Source of the DNA: Clostridia bacterium
Lineage (GTDB): Bacteria; Bacillota; Clostridia; Oscillospirales; CAG-272
Assembly (NCBI GenBank): GCA_017416185.1
Contig: JAFQDF010000021.1
Span: 1 to 64,000 of the forward strand
Direction: 5' to 3'
DNA: 64,000 nt
The position numbers and the translations under genes are program-made. Shown here in pieces: positions 10,489 to 18,842 of this stretch (positions within the stretch are counted from its first letter, which is position 1; each line of letters opens with the position of its first letter). The notes under the pieces are model-generated. The model saw only the letters and a list, made by a program, of their open reading frames with translations, ran no database searches and was not told the DNA's origin.

Positions 10489-10517
10489 ATTATATCACCA
10501 TTTAATGCGGTTGTCAA
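10489..10517 (-). promoter_or_regulatory. Sigma-A promoter of the ilv-leu operon
   Basis: On the minus strand, TTGACA (10512-10517), a 17-bp spacer and TATAAT (10489-10494) match the sigma-A consensus exactly. Transcription should start near 10482, about 22 bases before the leader-peptide ATG. Confidence 0.9.
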
Positions 10518-10571
10518 TAGCTAATTTGCAAATTTGTTGATTTTCAGTCCGGCTATTTTATTCTTGAATCT

Positions 10572-11489
10572 TTATTGGCTTTGAGGACGAAATATCCGTA
10601 TTTTGTCGGGAATCACCTTTATATCAACAGAACTTACCTCAGGGCTCTGTTCGCCGTCGATGGTCCAGGTTATGGGTTCCTCAGTCTCCACCCTTATTTC
10701 GGGAGTGTGAAGCAGTACCATGTGCTTATCATCGTTGAAATTATGCTTGGATATATTGGTAAGAATATTGCTTACGTCAACCACGTTCTTGGGGGTCTTA
10801 ATAAGCAACACCTCAAACAATCCGTCCTGGAAGGACACCTCGTCATCGGGAAATGACAACAGACCGGCAAAGGAACGGGTATTGGTTACCGAAACGTATA
10901 TAAAGTCATCCTCGATCACCTCCGAGCCATAGCTCAGCTTAACGTGATAGGATTTTATGTTTCCAAGCTCCATAGCTCCGTTTAAAACGTAAGCAAAATG
11001 ACCCAGTACATTTTTTACAGACTGAGGCGTGCTGTAGGACACCTTGGTAAACGCTCCGAAGGATGCAATATAAGAAAAATATGCAATGTCTCCGAATCTG
11101 CCTATATCATGATAATATGGCTCACCGCCAACCACGGCGGAGGCTGCCTTCTTTATGGTTTTGGGTAATCCCAGATTATTTGCCATGTCATTGGTAGTTC
11201 CGCAAGGAATATATCCTATGGGAGGAACGTTGTCATTGCCTGAATCTAATAGGCCTGTTATAGTCTCGTTAAGTGTTCCGTCTCCACCGCAACAAACAAC
11301 TATATCATGTTCGGACGCAATACTTTTTGCATACTCAGTACAGTCACCCTTTGCCTGAGTGGTAAGCACTGTAGGCTGATACCCCTCGGAACAAAGTGCC
11401 TCTATTATGGAAAATATCTGCGCCCTGATCTCTTGCTTGCCGGCAGTTGGATTTACTATCATTAACGCCTTTTTACGGTTCTTTTCCAT
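10572..11489 (-). CDS. Diacylglycerol kinase / YegS-family lipid kinase
   Basis: Member of the DagK/YegS/sphingosine-kinase catalytic family, which phosphorylates diacylglycerol or related lipids at the membrane face using ATP. The N-terminal IVNPTAGK (about 12-19) and the nucleotide-binding CGGDGTLNE (67-75) with the later GYIPCGTTNDMAN are all present. The 305-residue length is typical of the soluble DgkB-like enzymes. The ATG follows GGAGGAGTC. It stands alone under its own promoter and is divergent from the MATE gene. The lipid substrate cannot be read from the sequence. Confidence 0.88.
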   Translation of the reverse strand: MEKNRKKALMIVNPTAGKQEIRAQIFSIIEALCSEGYQPTVLTTQAKGDCTEYAKSIASEHDIVVCCGGDGTLNETITGLLDSGNDNVPPIGYIPCGTTNDMANNLGLPKTIKKAASAVVGGEPYYHDIGRFGDIAYFSYIASFGAFTKVSYSTPQSVKNVLGHFAYVLNGAMELGNIKSYHVKLSYGSEVIEDDFIYVSVTNTRSFAGLLSFPDDEVSFQDGLFEVLLIKTPKNVVDVSNILTNISKHNFNDDKHMVLLHTPEIRVETEEPITWTIDGEQSPEVSSVDIKVIPDKIRIFRPQSQ

Positions 11490-11543
11490 GACTCCTCCAT
11501 TATGCTATAATAATAAAGAAACTTCTCGGCATTATATTACTTT

Positions 11544-11572
11544 ATTATAATCTTATTCTTATGCTTTGTCAA
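11544..11572 (-). promoter_or_regulatory. Sigma-A promoter of the lipid kinase gene
   Basis: On the minus strand, TTGACA (11567-11572), a 17-bp spacer and TATAAT (11544-11549) lie about 55 bases before the start codon. Consensus match is exact. Confidence 0.85.
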
Positions 11573-11669
11573 CATTCTTCATACCAAATGGTTAATTATT
11601 TGTAACATAGTCGGCTTTTTTCAGCATATTACATAAATATATGTTATACTTTTCCGGTCGGAGGTGCTT

Positions 11670-13091
11670 ATGACTAAAGAACTTAAATTTAAAGACTATA
11701 TTTTCGGGGACAGAAAATTCTATTCCCACGTTATCAAAATACTTATTCCTATCATAATTCAAAACACCGTAACAAACGTGGTCAGCCTTCTTGACAACGT
11801 AATGGTGGGACGGGTAGGAACCCTTGAAATGTCAGCGGTCGCCATAGTCAACCAGCTGCTGTTTATCTTTTATATCTGTATATTCGGAGGCATATCCGGA
11901 GCGGGTATCTTCTCTGCTCAGTTTGCAGGCGCAGAGGATCACGAAGGCGTTAAAAACTGCTTCAGATTTAAGACCTATATAGCGTTTACTATGTTTTCCG
12001 TAGCTTTAGCGGTATTCATTATATTTCCCGAGCAGCTTATTTCGATGTATCTCGCCGAGGAAACAAGTCCCGCAGACGCCGCGGCAACTATGAATTTTGC
12101 CCGTGATTATCTCTTTGTAATGCTCTTCGGCATACTTCCCTTTGCACTGTCGCAGGTATACGGATCTACTCTTCGTGAAACCGGTGAGACAAAGCTGCCG
12201 ATGATAGCAAGCGTTGCGGCGATCCTTGTGAATCTGGTATTCAACTATATCCTTATATTCGGTAACAAGGGGCTTCCCTTTCTTCCCTTTGAGCCTATGG
12301 GGGTCGTGGGTGCGGCTATAGCAACGGTAATTTCCCGTTTTATCGAGCTTCTTATCATCATACTTGCAGTCCACCGCAAAAACAACAAATACGAGTTTAC
12401 CCGTAAGCTTTGGGCAAGCTTTAAGATACCGAGAGGACTTACCCTCAATATATTCAAAAAGGGTACTCCCCTTCTTGCAAACGAGTTTCTGTGGTCGCTT
12501 GGCGTAGCGATGCTTCTGCAGTGTTATTCGGTCAGAGGACTTGACGTAGTTGCGGCTACCAACATAACTCAGACGGTAGCAAATCTATTTAACGTGGTAT
12601 TTTTGTCTATCGGAAATGCAGTTGCCATAATGGTAGGTCAGCAGTTAGGTGCGGGTAAAACAGAGGAGGCAAAGCTCTCGGTATGGAGACTTCTCTCTCT
12701 TACGGTTATATCCTGTATCGTTATGGGAGGACTGATGATACTGACAGCCCCCTTTATTCCGAGAATATATAACACCACAGAGACGGTAAGACATACCGCC
12801 ACCGAGCTTCTCGACGTCGTAGCGGTAGCAATGCCCTTTATGGGATTCTCCCATACCTGCTACTTCACCCTGCGCTCGGGCGGTAAGACCTTTATAACTC
12901 TTATCTTTGATTGCGCTTTTATGTGGTTCGGCTCCTTTGCCACTGCGTTTATATTGGCACACTATACCTCGCTGCCCATAATACCGCTCTATGCAATAGT
13001 ACAATCCCTTGAGATAATAAAATGTATTATCGGATTCGTACTTATCAAAAAGGGAGTTTGGGTGAATAATCTGGCGAAGCAAGCAACGTAA
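11670..13091 (+). CDS. MATE-family efflux transporter
   Basis: Multidrug and toxic-compound extrusion antiporter, predicted inner-membrane protein with about 12 hydrophobic segments. Typical features are the early PIIIQNTVTNVVSLLDNVMVG-like TM1 region and internal two-fold repetition of the MatE domain (N half about 15-175, C half about 240-400). The ATG at 11670 is chosen because GGAGG lies six bases upstream; this gives 473 residues. The substrate is unknown; NorM-type transporters expel cationic drugs using Na+ or H+. A bidirectional terminator follows it. Confidence 0.92.
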   Translation: MTKELKFKDYIFGDRKFYSHVIKILIPIIIQNTVTNVVSLLDNVMVGRVGTLEMSAVAIVNQLLFIFYICIFGGISGAGIFSAQFAGAEDHEGVKNCFRFKTYIAFTMFSVALAVFIIFPEQLISMYLAEETSPADAAATMNFARDYLFVMLFGILPFALSQVYGSTLRETGETKLPMIASVAAILVNLVFNYILIFGNKGLPFLPFEPMGVVGAAIATVISRFIELLIIILAVHRKNNKYEFTRKLWASFKIPRGLTLNIFKKGTPLLANEFLWSLGVAMLLQCYSVRGLDVVAATNITQTVANLFNVVFLSIGNAVAIMVGQQLGAGKTEEAKLSVWRLLSLTVISCIVMGGLMILTAPFIPRIYNTTETVRHTATELLDVVAVAMPFMGFSHTCYFTLRSGGKTFITLIFDCAFMWFGSFATAFILAHYTSLPIIPLYAIVQSLEIIKCIIGFVLIKKGVWVNNLAKQAT

Positions 13092-13141
13092 TACAAAACA
13101 CTATATCTTATGAAAATATTATACGCTAAGGATATTACGGC

Positions 13142-13180
13142 AAAAAACTCCTTTGCTATTAAAAAGCAAAGGAGTTTTTT
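13142..13180. terminator. Bidirectional terminator between MATE gene and GLUG lipoprotein gene
   Basis: A 15-bp stem, arms 13142-13156 (AAAAAACTCCTTTGC) and 13166-13180 (GCAAAGGAGTTTTTT), gives a T-run on either strand. It serves two convergent genes. Confidence 0.9.
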
Positions 13181-13195
13181 CATTAAAATTCATAT

Positions 13196-15331
13196 TTAGC
13201 TTTTTGTGCCTATATCACTTAATTCTTCATTACCTAAACCTCTGTCAAATCCGGTGTAGGTACAGTTATCCACAAAAATTGCAAATCCGTCTTCACCGCA
13301 GGTATTGCCGATGATACCGCCGAACCAGTTTTTATAGTTATCTGCATCAACGTTCACCACATCCAATTTTCCGGTGTTTTCACAATTTGTGATCTTCAGG
13401 TCAGCGTTAGCTGATTGAATATTCTTTTCGTCGGGTTTATCGGAATCCGTTGTCAAAAGAAGTCCCGTGCCGACACGACCGACGATACCGCCGGCGATAC
13501 GAGAAACGGTCATTATCTCGGCATCCTCATCTGTCATAGAGTCAGCCGCTGCCGTTATTGAAAGAGTGCCGCTGTTGATGCACTTATCGATCGTTGTTAA
13601 AACATTTGCCATTCCCCAGTTACCGACAACACCACCGATATAACCGTTAACTTTATCAACCGTGATATTGCCGCTGTTTTCGCAGTCGGAGATCGAAATC
13701 GAAACGTCATCACCCATTTCAAGACAAACAGGCATATCCATAAAGCTGATGATGCCGCCGGCATTTAATGTTGAATTGATACTGCCTGTATTTTCACAGC
13801 CGTCAACAACTATGTTGGTATCTACGGGATTGCTGTTCATAAGCCAATAAGCAATGATACCGGCACAATGCTGTCCTTCGGAGGCAAGAGAACCTGAGTT
13901 TTTGCAATCCTTGATCTCAATGTCTCCCGTTTCGCTCATAAAGCTGCCTACAACACCGCCTACGGCTACAGTTCCGTTACTCAGCTCAGCTTTGTTTTCA
14001 CATTTTTCGATCACGATGCTGTCGCCCTTTTCGTTATCGTTGTCACCGATACAGCTCATATGACCGATGATACCGCCGGTATAATCTTTGGAGCTTACAA
14101 CTCCGTTATTTACACATTCGGAAACGGTAACGCAATAATCGTTGCGGTCGTTTGAAAGCATACCTACGATACCGCCTGCATATTGCTGTCCCTTAACTTC
14201 ACCGTTATTTTCGCAATTAACGACCTCAGCACCGCGGCTCATATACGTCTCACTGCCTGTAGCAGAAACGAAAACCTTACCCGCTATACCGCCTGCGACA
14301 GCTAAATATTCACCGTCCTTGATCTCACAGTTGAGTGTTCCGTTATTGTTACAGCTTGAGATCTTACCTTCATACATTACACCCGCAACACCGCCGACAG
14401 AATCTACATTGTCGCCCGTAAAGATAAGCTCGCCGTTGTTGTCACAATGATCGATATTACCGTTGCAAACACCTGCTAAACCGCCGATATAGCTCATTGC
14501 ACCGTCCTTTACCTGCGTGATCTTACCTGCAAAGGAACAGTTTTTGATGGTAGAATAATTGATACCTCTTTCTTCACCCTCGTCAACCATACCTCTGTCA
14601 ACGCCGCCATTTGCGTTACCTGCAACACCGCCGCAGGTTGCGTCATAGCAGTCAAATATTGCATTCACCGAGCAACCGTCAATAACACCCTCATAAAGCA
14701 GCTGTCCCGTGATACCGCCAACGTTACAAGAATTACCGGAAACTGCAATATAAGAGCTATCAAGGTTAACGTTTTTTACAGTGCCGCCAACCTTTTCAAA
14801 CAAGCCGTAATCGTTTGTCAAATTTTCTCCGGCAGTTCCACAGTTGGTGTTGATATACAGTCCGGAGACGGTGTAGCCTTTTCCGTCAAATACGCCGTCA
14901 AATTCTACGGTGTCAAAACCTATAGGCATCCAAGAATAATCGGGAGCCGTGTTTGACCAGTTATCAAAATCCGAAATATCATTGATTGTAATATCTGCCG
15001 TTAAAACATAATATGCATCTTTATATTCACTCTTAAGTTCCTTTGCCTCTGCGGTCATTTTTTCGTGAAGCAGTGCTAACTCTGCCGCATTGGATATCTG
15101 ATAGGGATCGTCTTCGGAACCGTCACCTCCTGCAAACTCGGTTGCGGGGGTCAGATATTTTTCCTCGGGGAGATCACGGAACAGATATTCATATTCTGTC
15201 TCACCGCTCTGGTTCGGTTCTTCGTTATTGCCGGTTTCGATGGGATCATCAATTACCTTGTCGTCAGAGCAAGCACCCAGCATACATACGAGCAACGCCA
15301 ATGATAAGAATAACGCAAAAAATCTTTTCAT
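13196..15331 (-). CDS. GLUG-motif surface lipoprotein
   Basis: Exported lipoprotein of 711 residues. The signal peptide MKRFFALFLSLALLVCMLGAC ends in a lipobox (LGAC, Cys21), followed by an acidic linker. From about residue 60 there is an ASDPYQIS-like opening (GSEDDPYQISNAAEL) and then about a dozen GLUG-type repeats with a pattern such as (I/V)xxCxNxGxI followed by AGGIxG. These are predicted to fold as a right-handed beta-helix. Related repeats occur in adhesins and in the 1886-residue protein at 45.7 kb. It starts four bases after the zinc-ribbon protein stop codon. Function unknown; a surface adhesion or binding role is inferred. Confidence 0.85.
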   Translation of the reverse strand: MKRFFALFLSLALLVCMLGACSDDKVIDDPIETGNNEEPNQSGETEYEYLFRDLPEEKYLTPATEFAGGDGSEDDPYQISNAAELALLHEKMTAEAKELKSEYKDAYYVLTADITINDISDFDNWSNTAPDYSWMPIGFDTVEFDGVFDGKGYTVSGLYINTNCGTAGENLTNDYGLFEKVGGTVKNVNLDSSYIAVSGNSCNVGGITGQLLYEGVIDGCSVNAIFDCYDATCGGVAGNANGGVDRGMVDEGEERGINYSTIKNCSFAGKITQVKDGAMSYIGGLAGVCNGNIDHCDNNGELIFTGDNVDSVGGVAGVMYEGKISSCNNNGTLNCEIKDGEYLAVAGGIAGKVFVSATGSETYMSRGAEVVNCENNGEVKGQQYAGGIVGMLSNDRNDYCVTVSECVNNGVVSSKDYTGGIIGHMSCIGDNDNEKGDSIVIEKCENKAELSNGTVAVGGVVGSFMSETGDIEIKDCKNSGSLASEGQHCAGIIAYWLMNSNPVDTNIVVDGCENTGSINSTLNAGGIISFMDMPVCLEMGDDVSISISDCENSGNITVDKVNGYIGGVVGNWGMANVLTTIDKCINSGTLSITAAADSMTDEDAEIMTVSRIAGGIVGRVGTGLLLTTDSDKPDEKNIQSANADLKITNCENTGKLDVVNVDADNYKNWFGGIIGNTCGEDGFAIFVDNCTYTGFDRGLGNEELSDIGTKS

Positions 15332-15334
15332 ATT

Positions 15335-16069
15335 TTAATCCTCCTGTTTTTTTGCAAAGCCTTCGTTTAATCTGTCCTTTTCGGTTTCAGACATAGAAAT
15401 AAATGTTTTCGTATTCAACATACCCGCATTATACAGCTCGGTATAATTTTCTTCCTTATCTAAGTCCGAATAAGTACATGTAACGGTTAAATAGTTTACG
15501 CTCATTTTATAGGTCACGGAAACACAGGAAAGAGCTTCGATGTCGGCAAATTCTGCCCTTGTGGTTCTCTCCAGCTCCGCCTTTTGAGCATCGTCATATC
15601 CGGATACGGGAATATAAACGGTTTCTACCAATTGCTTGACTATATCATCCTCATATCCGTAATCCTCACAACTAATGATACCGTCTGCCTGCTTAAGGGC
15701 GAAGCTTGCCGTATCCAAATTGAACATAGACTGAAAATGTACGATATAAGTACCCTCAAACACAGCCTCGTAATCACCGTTATCGGTCACTATAGATGGA
15801 TTCGAGGGTTCGGGGGTAGGGTCAATACGCGGGGCAATAACAAATTTACCTATAAGAAAAGCACAAAGTACAACAGCCAAAACGATGAAAATATTGGCTT
15901 TCTTCTTCGGGACTTTCTTTGGTTGCTGTACAGATACATCAACAACAGTTTGTTGATTTCCGTTCACTTTCGGTTCAGCATCATTATTCACAGCCGTCTG
16001 CTGCGCGCCGCAATGATTGCAGAACTTAGTGTTGTCGGGTATCTGCTTGCCGCAGTTTGAACAATACAT
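15335..16069 (-). CDS. Zinc-ribbon single-pass membrane protein (DUF-like)
   Basis: Starts at MYCSNCGKQ (16069) behind AGGAGG; an upstream extension in frame has no ribosome site. The N-terminal CxxC...CxxC zinc ribbon (MYCSNCGKQIPDNTKFCNHCG) is followed by a low-complexity linker, a basic patch (KKVPKKKAN), one transmembrane helix (about 60-77) and an external domain of about 165 residues with no recognised family. This layout is common for Clostridia envelope proteins of unknown role. It is co-transcribed with the GLUG lipoprotein and is divergent from an XRE regulator, with operator-like palindromes between them. Confidence 0.75.
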   Translation of the reverse strand: MYCSNCGKQIPDNTKFCNHCGAQQTAVNNDAEPKVNGNQQTVVDVSVQQPKKVPKKKANIFIVLAVVLCAFLIGKFVIAPRIDPTPEPSNPSIVTDNGDYEAVFEGTYIVHFQSMFNLDTASFALKQADGIISCEDYGYEDDIVKQLVETVYIPVSGYDDAQKAELERTTRAEFADIEALSCVSVTYKMSVNYLTVTCTYSDLDKEENYTELYNAGMLNTKTFISMSETEKDRLNEGFAKKQED

Positions 16070-16145
16070 ATTTGATTCCTCCTTAATAAAAATTTGATGA
16101 TCTTTGCCTTGACAAACAAAACGCTCGTAAATATCACTATTTGGC

Positions 16146-16174
16146 ATTATACACCAACTCGTACAGTTTGTCAA
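16146..16174 (-). promoter_or_regulatory. Sigma-A promoter of the zinc-ribbon/GLUG gene pair
   Basis: Minus strand TTGACA (16169-16174), 17-bp spacer, TATAAT (16146-16151): an exact consensus. The palindrome TTGTACAA (16178-16185) lies just upstream of the -35 box. Confidence 0.85.
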
Positions 16175-16177
16175 TAT

Positions 16178-16237
16178 TTGTACAATTGTTTCTGTTATAA
16201 AATTTGTAAGGGTTTATACTATTTGTATAAGTACAAA
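16178..16237. promoter_or_regulatory. Operator-like palindromes in the XRE intergenic region
   Basis: Two related inverted repeats, TTGTACAA (16178-16185) and TTTGTATAAGTACAAA (16222-16237), share the half-site TTTGTA/TACAAA. They lie between the divergent promoter and the XRE gene start, where an autoregulatory repressor would bind. This is inferred from position and symmetry. Confidence 0.55.
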
Positions 16238-16243
16238 AGGGCG

Positions 16244-16591
16244 GTGAACATTATTTCAAGGATAGGTAAAATAATAAAGGAATACAGAAAAAAGAACAAT
16301 CTTACCCAGTTTCAGTTAGCCGAGCGGATAGAGGTCAGCGAATTCTATATTTCGGCTCTGGAAACAGGCGCAAGGAACCCCGGCAGAAAGGCTCTTGTTA
16401 AGTTAGCCACCGAAATGAACGTTCCCATAGATTCCCTGTTAGATATCGAGACCGATTACAGCTTGAGATATGCATCTGACGATATTTATAAAAAAATAGA
16501 AGCCCTTCCCGAATCGAAAAGGACTTTGGCGATCGAACTTATATACGGTATAATAGAAACGTTAGCAAAAGACAAAACCGGCTGCAACTAA
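16244..16591 (+). CDS. XRE-family transcriptional regulator
   Basis: Small DNA-binding protein with a Cro/C1-type helix-turn-helix (about 10-65; TQFQLAERIEVSEFYISALE region) and a short C-terminal helical tail. The GTG at 16244 is the likely start: AAAGGG precedes it, and the upstream in-frame extension is Cys/Tyr-rich and non-protein-like. This gives 115 residues. It is divergent from the zinc-ribbon/GLUG pair and probably controls it and itself through the TTTGTA/TACAAA palindromes. The last codons form one arm of a terminator with the stop codon in the loop. Confidence 0.82.
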   Translation: MNIISRIGKIIKEYRKKNNLTQFQLAERIEVSEFYISALETGARNPGRKALVKLATEMNVPIDSLLDIETDYSLRYASDDIYKKIEALPESKRTLAIELIYGIIETLAKDKTGCN

Positions 16592-16603
16592 GCAGTCGGT
16601 TTT
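16574..16603. terminator. Terminator overlapping the XRE stop codon
   Basis: Arms 16574-16585 (AAAACCGgCTGC) and 16592-16603 (GCAGtCGGTTTT) form a stem with one mismatch; the loop AACTAA contains the TAA stop (16589-16591). It can act in both directions for the two convergent genes. Confidence 0.75.
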
Positions 16604-16608
16604 ATTGA

Positions 16609-17442
16609 TCATTCGTTTATCATTTTGATAAGCTCGCCAAGGACGGGCTCGAACTTGGCACCGTACCAGTGGTTATCTTCTTCGGCTGTGGCTCTGATAC
16701 AACAGAGAACGTAGTCGGCAGCTATTTTTGCCGCATCGTACGCATTCTTACCGCGAACAAGAGCTCCTGCAAAGGCGGAAGCGTAGATATCGCCTGTACC
16801 GTGACAGCTGTTGGGCAGAAATTCGTGCTCGTAGTAGGAATATACTCCCTTTTCAAACACAACAACGCCCGTTTTCCCTTCCTCATAGGAGATACCCGTG
16901 AGGATTATGTTCTTTGCTCCGAGGACGGTCATCTTCTCGATAAGCTCGTCGATATAAGCTCTGTCATAGTCAGTCTTGTATTCCATATCACAGAGAAAAG
17001 CCGCCTCGGTGATATTGGGAACAAGGTAATCAGCCTTACCGCAAAGACCCTTCATAGCCTCGACAAACTCTGCATCAAAGCCGGGGTAAAGCTTACCGTT
17101 ATCCGCCATTGCGGGGTCAACCACCTTGATACAGCTCTCTGTTCCTACAGAGTCAAAAATATCTGCAACATAATCTATCTGCTTTGTACTACCGAGATAA
17201 CCTGTGTAGATAGCATCGAACTTAATGTTTTCCTTTGCCCAATGCTCCTTGATTGTCGGCATATCATCGGTAAGATCACGGAAGGTATAGCCTGAAAAAC
17301 CTGCGGTATGGGTGGAAAGTACTGCTGAAGGAAGCACCGCACACTCTACTCCGCAAGCGGAAACGACGGGAAGTGCAACGGTAAGCGAGCACTGTCCCAC
17401 ACAGGAAATATCCTGTATAGTTAATAATCTTTTATATGACAT
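16609..17442 (-). CDS. pdxY: Pyridoxamine/pyridoxal kinase
   Basis: Ribokinase-fold enzyme that phosphorylates pyridoxal and pyridoxamine for PLP salvage. The N-terminal IQDISCVGQCSLTVALPV (9-26), close to the PdxY/PdxK ISCVGxCS motif, and the later HGTGDIYASAFAGALV ATP/anion-hole motif with catalytic Asp are clear. The start MSYKRLL at 17442 has GAGGTG eight bases upstream and gives 277 residues. The upstream neighbour is a MocR/PdxR-type regulator, which fits vitamin B6 control. A hydroxymethylpyrimidine kinase is the main alternative; this sequence is closer to the pyridoxamine kinases. Confidence 0.88.
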   Translation of the reverse strand: MSYKRLLTIQDISCVGQCSLTVALPVVSACGVECAVLPSAVLSTHTAGFSGYTFRDLTDDMPTIKEHWAKENIKFDAIYTGYLGSTKQIDYVADIFDSVGTESCIKVVDPAMADNGKLYPGFDAEFVEAMKGLCGKADYLVPNITEAAFLCDMEYKTDYDRAYIDELIEKMTVLGAKNIILTGISYEEGKTGVVVFEKGVYSYYEHEFLPNSCHGTGDIYASAFAGALVRGKNAYDAAKIAADYVLCCIRATAEEDNHWYGAKFEPVLGELIKMINE

Positions 17443-17516
17443 ATTTTTACACCTCAATTCCGCTATGTATTATAGCCTTATTTTGGTGATATGTATATAT
17501 TCAGAATAATATATTT

Positions 17517-18596
17517 TTATAATACCAGTTTGCGGCGGTTACGGCGTACACGGTTAATATGTCTTTCAAAATCACCGCTCTCGATAAGCTCGGCTAAGAC
17601 GTATTGCTCAAATACGGGAACGGTACAGGAATAAAAGCCTAACTTCTCTGTAAAAGTATCGGCAAGAGCCTTTGGAAGTATCATATAACCTACACGCATA
17701 GAGGGAGCAACCGTTCTTGAAAAAGTGTTAAGATATATAACCCTGCCGTCAGCATCAAGGGAAAAAACCGTATCCTCGTGCTTCTTGGAAACAGTAAGCT
17801 CGGAATCATAGTTGTCCTCAACAATATAACCGTCACGTTTTTTTGCCCAGCGGATATATTCGTTACGCTTGGAGGCATCGGCGGTCACGTTACTCGGGAA
17901 GCTGTTGAAGGGTGTTATATGAAGCACCGTAGCATCGGTGCGTTCAAGCTCGGAGGTCTTTATGCCGTCACCGCCTAATTTGAGCATATCGCACTCCACG
18001 CCCAAGGAGGAATAAACGCGTCGTATCTTATCGTAGGAAGGATCCTCAAGTCCAAAGACTCTCTCCTTACCCAGAAGCTGAACGATAAGGGTATAGAGAT
18101 ATTCCGCGCCCGAGCCTATGATTATCTGACTCGACTCTACCTGTATTCCGTTGCTTCTGGCAAGATAGTCCGCTATCGCCTTCCGAAGCTCCGAACAGCC
18201 GTGGTTGGGAGACTTGATAAGGATGCGTTCACCGTAATCGCTTAATACCTTCCGTATGATCTTAGCCAAAACGGAAAACGGAAAATCCTGTTTGGAGTTA
18301 TGATAAGCTGTTGCTTGAGCGTTCCTTGCTTTCTCGCCTATGCTGATAAAATCATTTTCACGGTAGATAACATAATAACCGCTTCTTTGTCTTGCCTCCA
18401 CGTATCCCTCGTCGCAAAGTATGGCGTAAGCGTGCTCAACGGTGATAACGCTTACTCCTGTTTCCTCGGCAAGAAGTCTTTTTGAAGGCAGCTTTGTACC
18501 GTATTTATAAATATTATCTACAATATCCTCTCTTAACTGAAGATATAGCTGCAAATATGCACTTTTGTTTGAATCTGTATCAATACTGTATTTCAT
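17517..18596 (-). CDS. MocR/PdxR-type regulator, C-terminally shortened
   Basis: GntR winged helix (about 10-75; LPSKRLLAEETGVSVITVEHAYA) joined to a class I aminotransferase-like domain (from about 100). MocR proteins are usually 450-500 residues; this one stops at 359 in RVRRNRRKLVL, inside the aminotransferase small domain. The motif that normally carries the PLP-binding lysine reads NTFSRTVAPSMRVGY, so Arg stands where Lys is expected (SKT/SKS in GabR and PdxR). Both points suggest it may no longer bind PLP normally, or is decaying. It sits upstream of pdxY, as PdxR regulators often do. The ribosome site is weak. Confidence 0.78.
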   Translation of the reverse strand: MKYSIDTDSNKSAYLQLYLQLREDIVDNIYKYGTKLPSKRLLAEETGVSVITVEHAYAILCDEGYVEARQRSGYYVIYRENDFISIGEKARNAQATAYHNSKQDFPFSVLAKIIRKVLSDYGERILIKSPNHGCSELRKAIADYLARSNGIQVESSQIIIGSGAEYLYTLIVQLLGKERVFGLEDPSYDKIRRVYSSLGVECDMLKLGGDGIKTSELERTDATVLHITPFNSFPSNVTADASKRNEYIRWAKKRDGYIVEDNYDSELTVSKKHEDTVFSLDADGRVIYLNTFSRTVAPSMRVGYMILPKALADTFTEKLGFYSCTVPVFEQYVLAELIESGDFERHINRVRRNRRKLVL

Positions 18597-18632
18597 CTGA
18601 TCATATCACTTTCTGCGTCACTTGATGAATTC

Positions 18633-18661
18633 AGTATACCAAAAACCCACCTGCATTGCAA
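18633..18661 (-). promoter_or_regulatory. Promoter of the MocR/PdxR-type gene
   Basis: Minus strand TTGCAA (18656-18661), 17-bp spacer, TATACT (18633-18638), about 37 bases upstream of the start codon. Confidence 0.7.
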
Positions 18662-18734
18662 GTGGTTTTGCATAATTATAAGGAAAACCGCACCCTCGGG
18701 TTATGAGGATGCGGCATTAATGTACTTCATGCGA

Positions 18735-18842
18735 TTATGGATGCAAACACTTGTTTGCCGATTTTGGATGCAAACACTTGTTTGCCGATTTTGGATGCAA
18801 ACACTTGTTTGCCGATTTCGGATGCAAACACTTGTTTGCTTA
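18735..18842. repeat. 27-bp tandem repeat, four copies, at the livF stop codon
   Basis: The unit GGATGCAAACACTTGTTTGC plus CGATTTT repeats with a strict 27-bp period (units begin at 18739, 18766, 18793 and 18820). Each unit holds the near-palindrome GCAAAC..GTTTGC, able to form a 6-bp hairpin. The array starts exactly at the livF TAA (18840-18842). A single copy sits in the same position at the efp stop codon (59602-59631). Confidence 0.9.

Noticed and set aside
10168..10571. T-box or CodY-type control of the ilv operon
   Set aside because: No T-box consensus stretch was visible; the leader peptide and terminator explain the region better. CodY sites cannot be excluded by eye.
18735..18842. 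CRISPR-like array
   Set aside because: The 27-bp units are back to back with no spacers and no cas gene is near.
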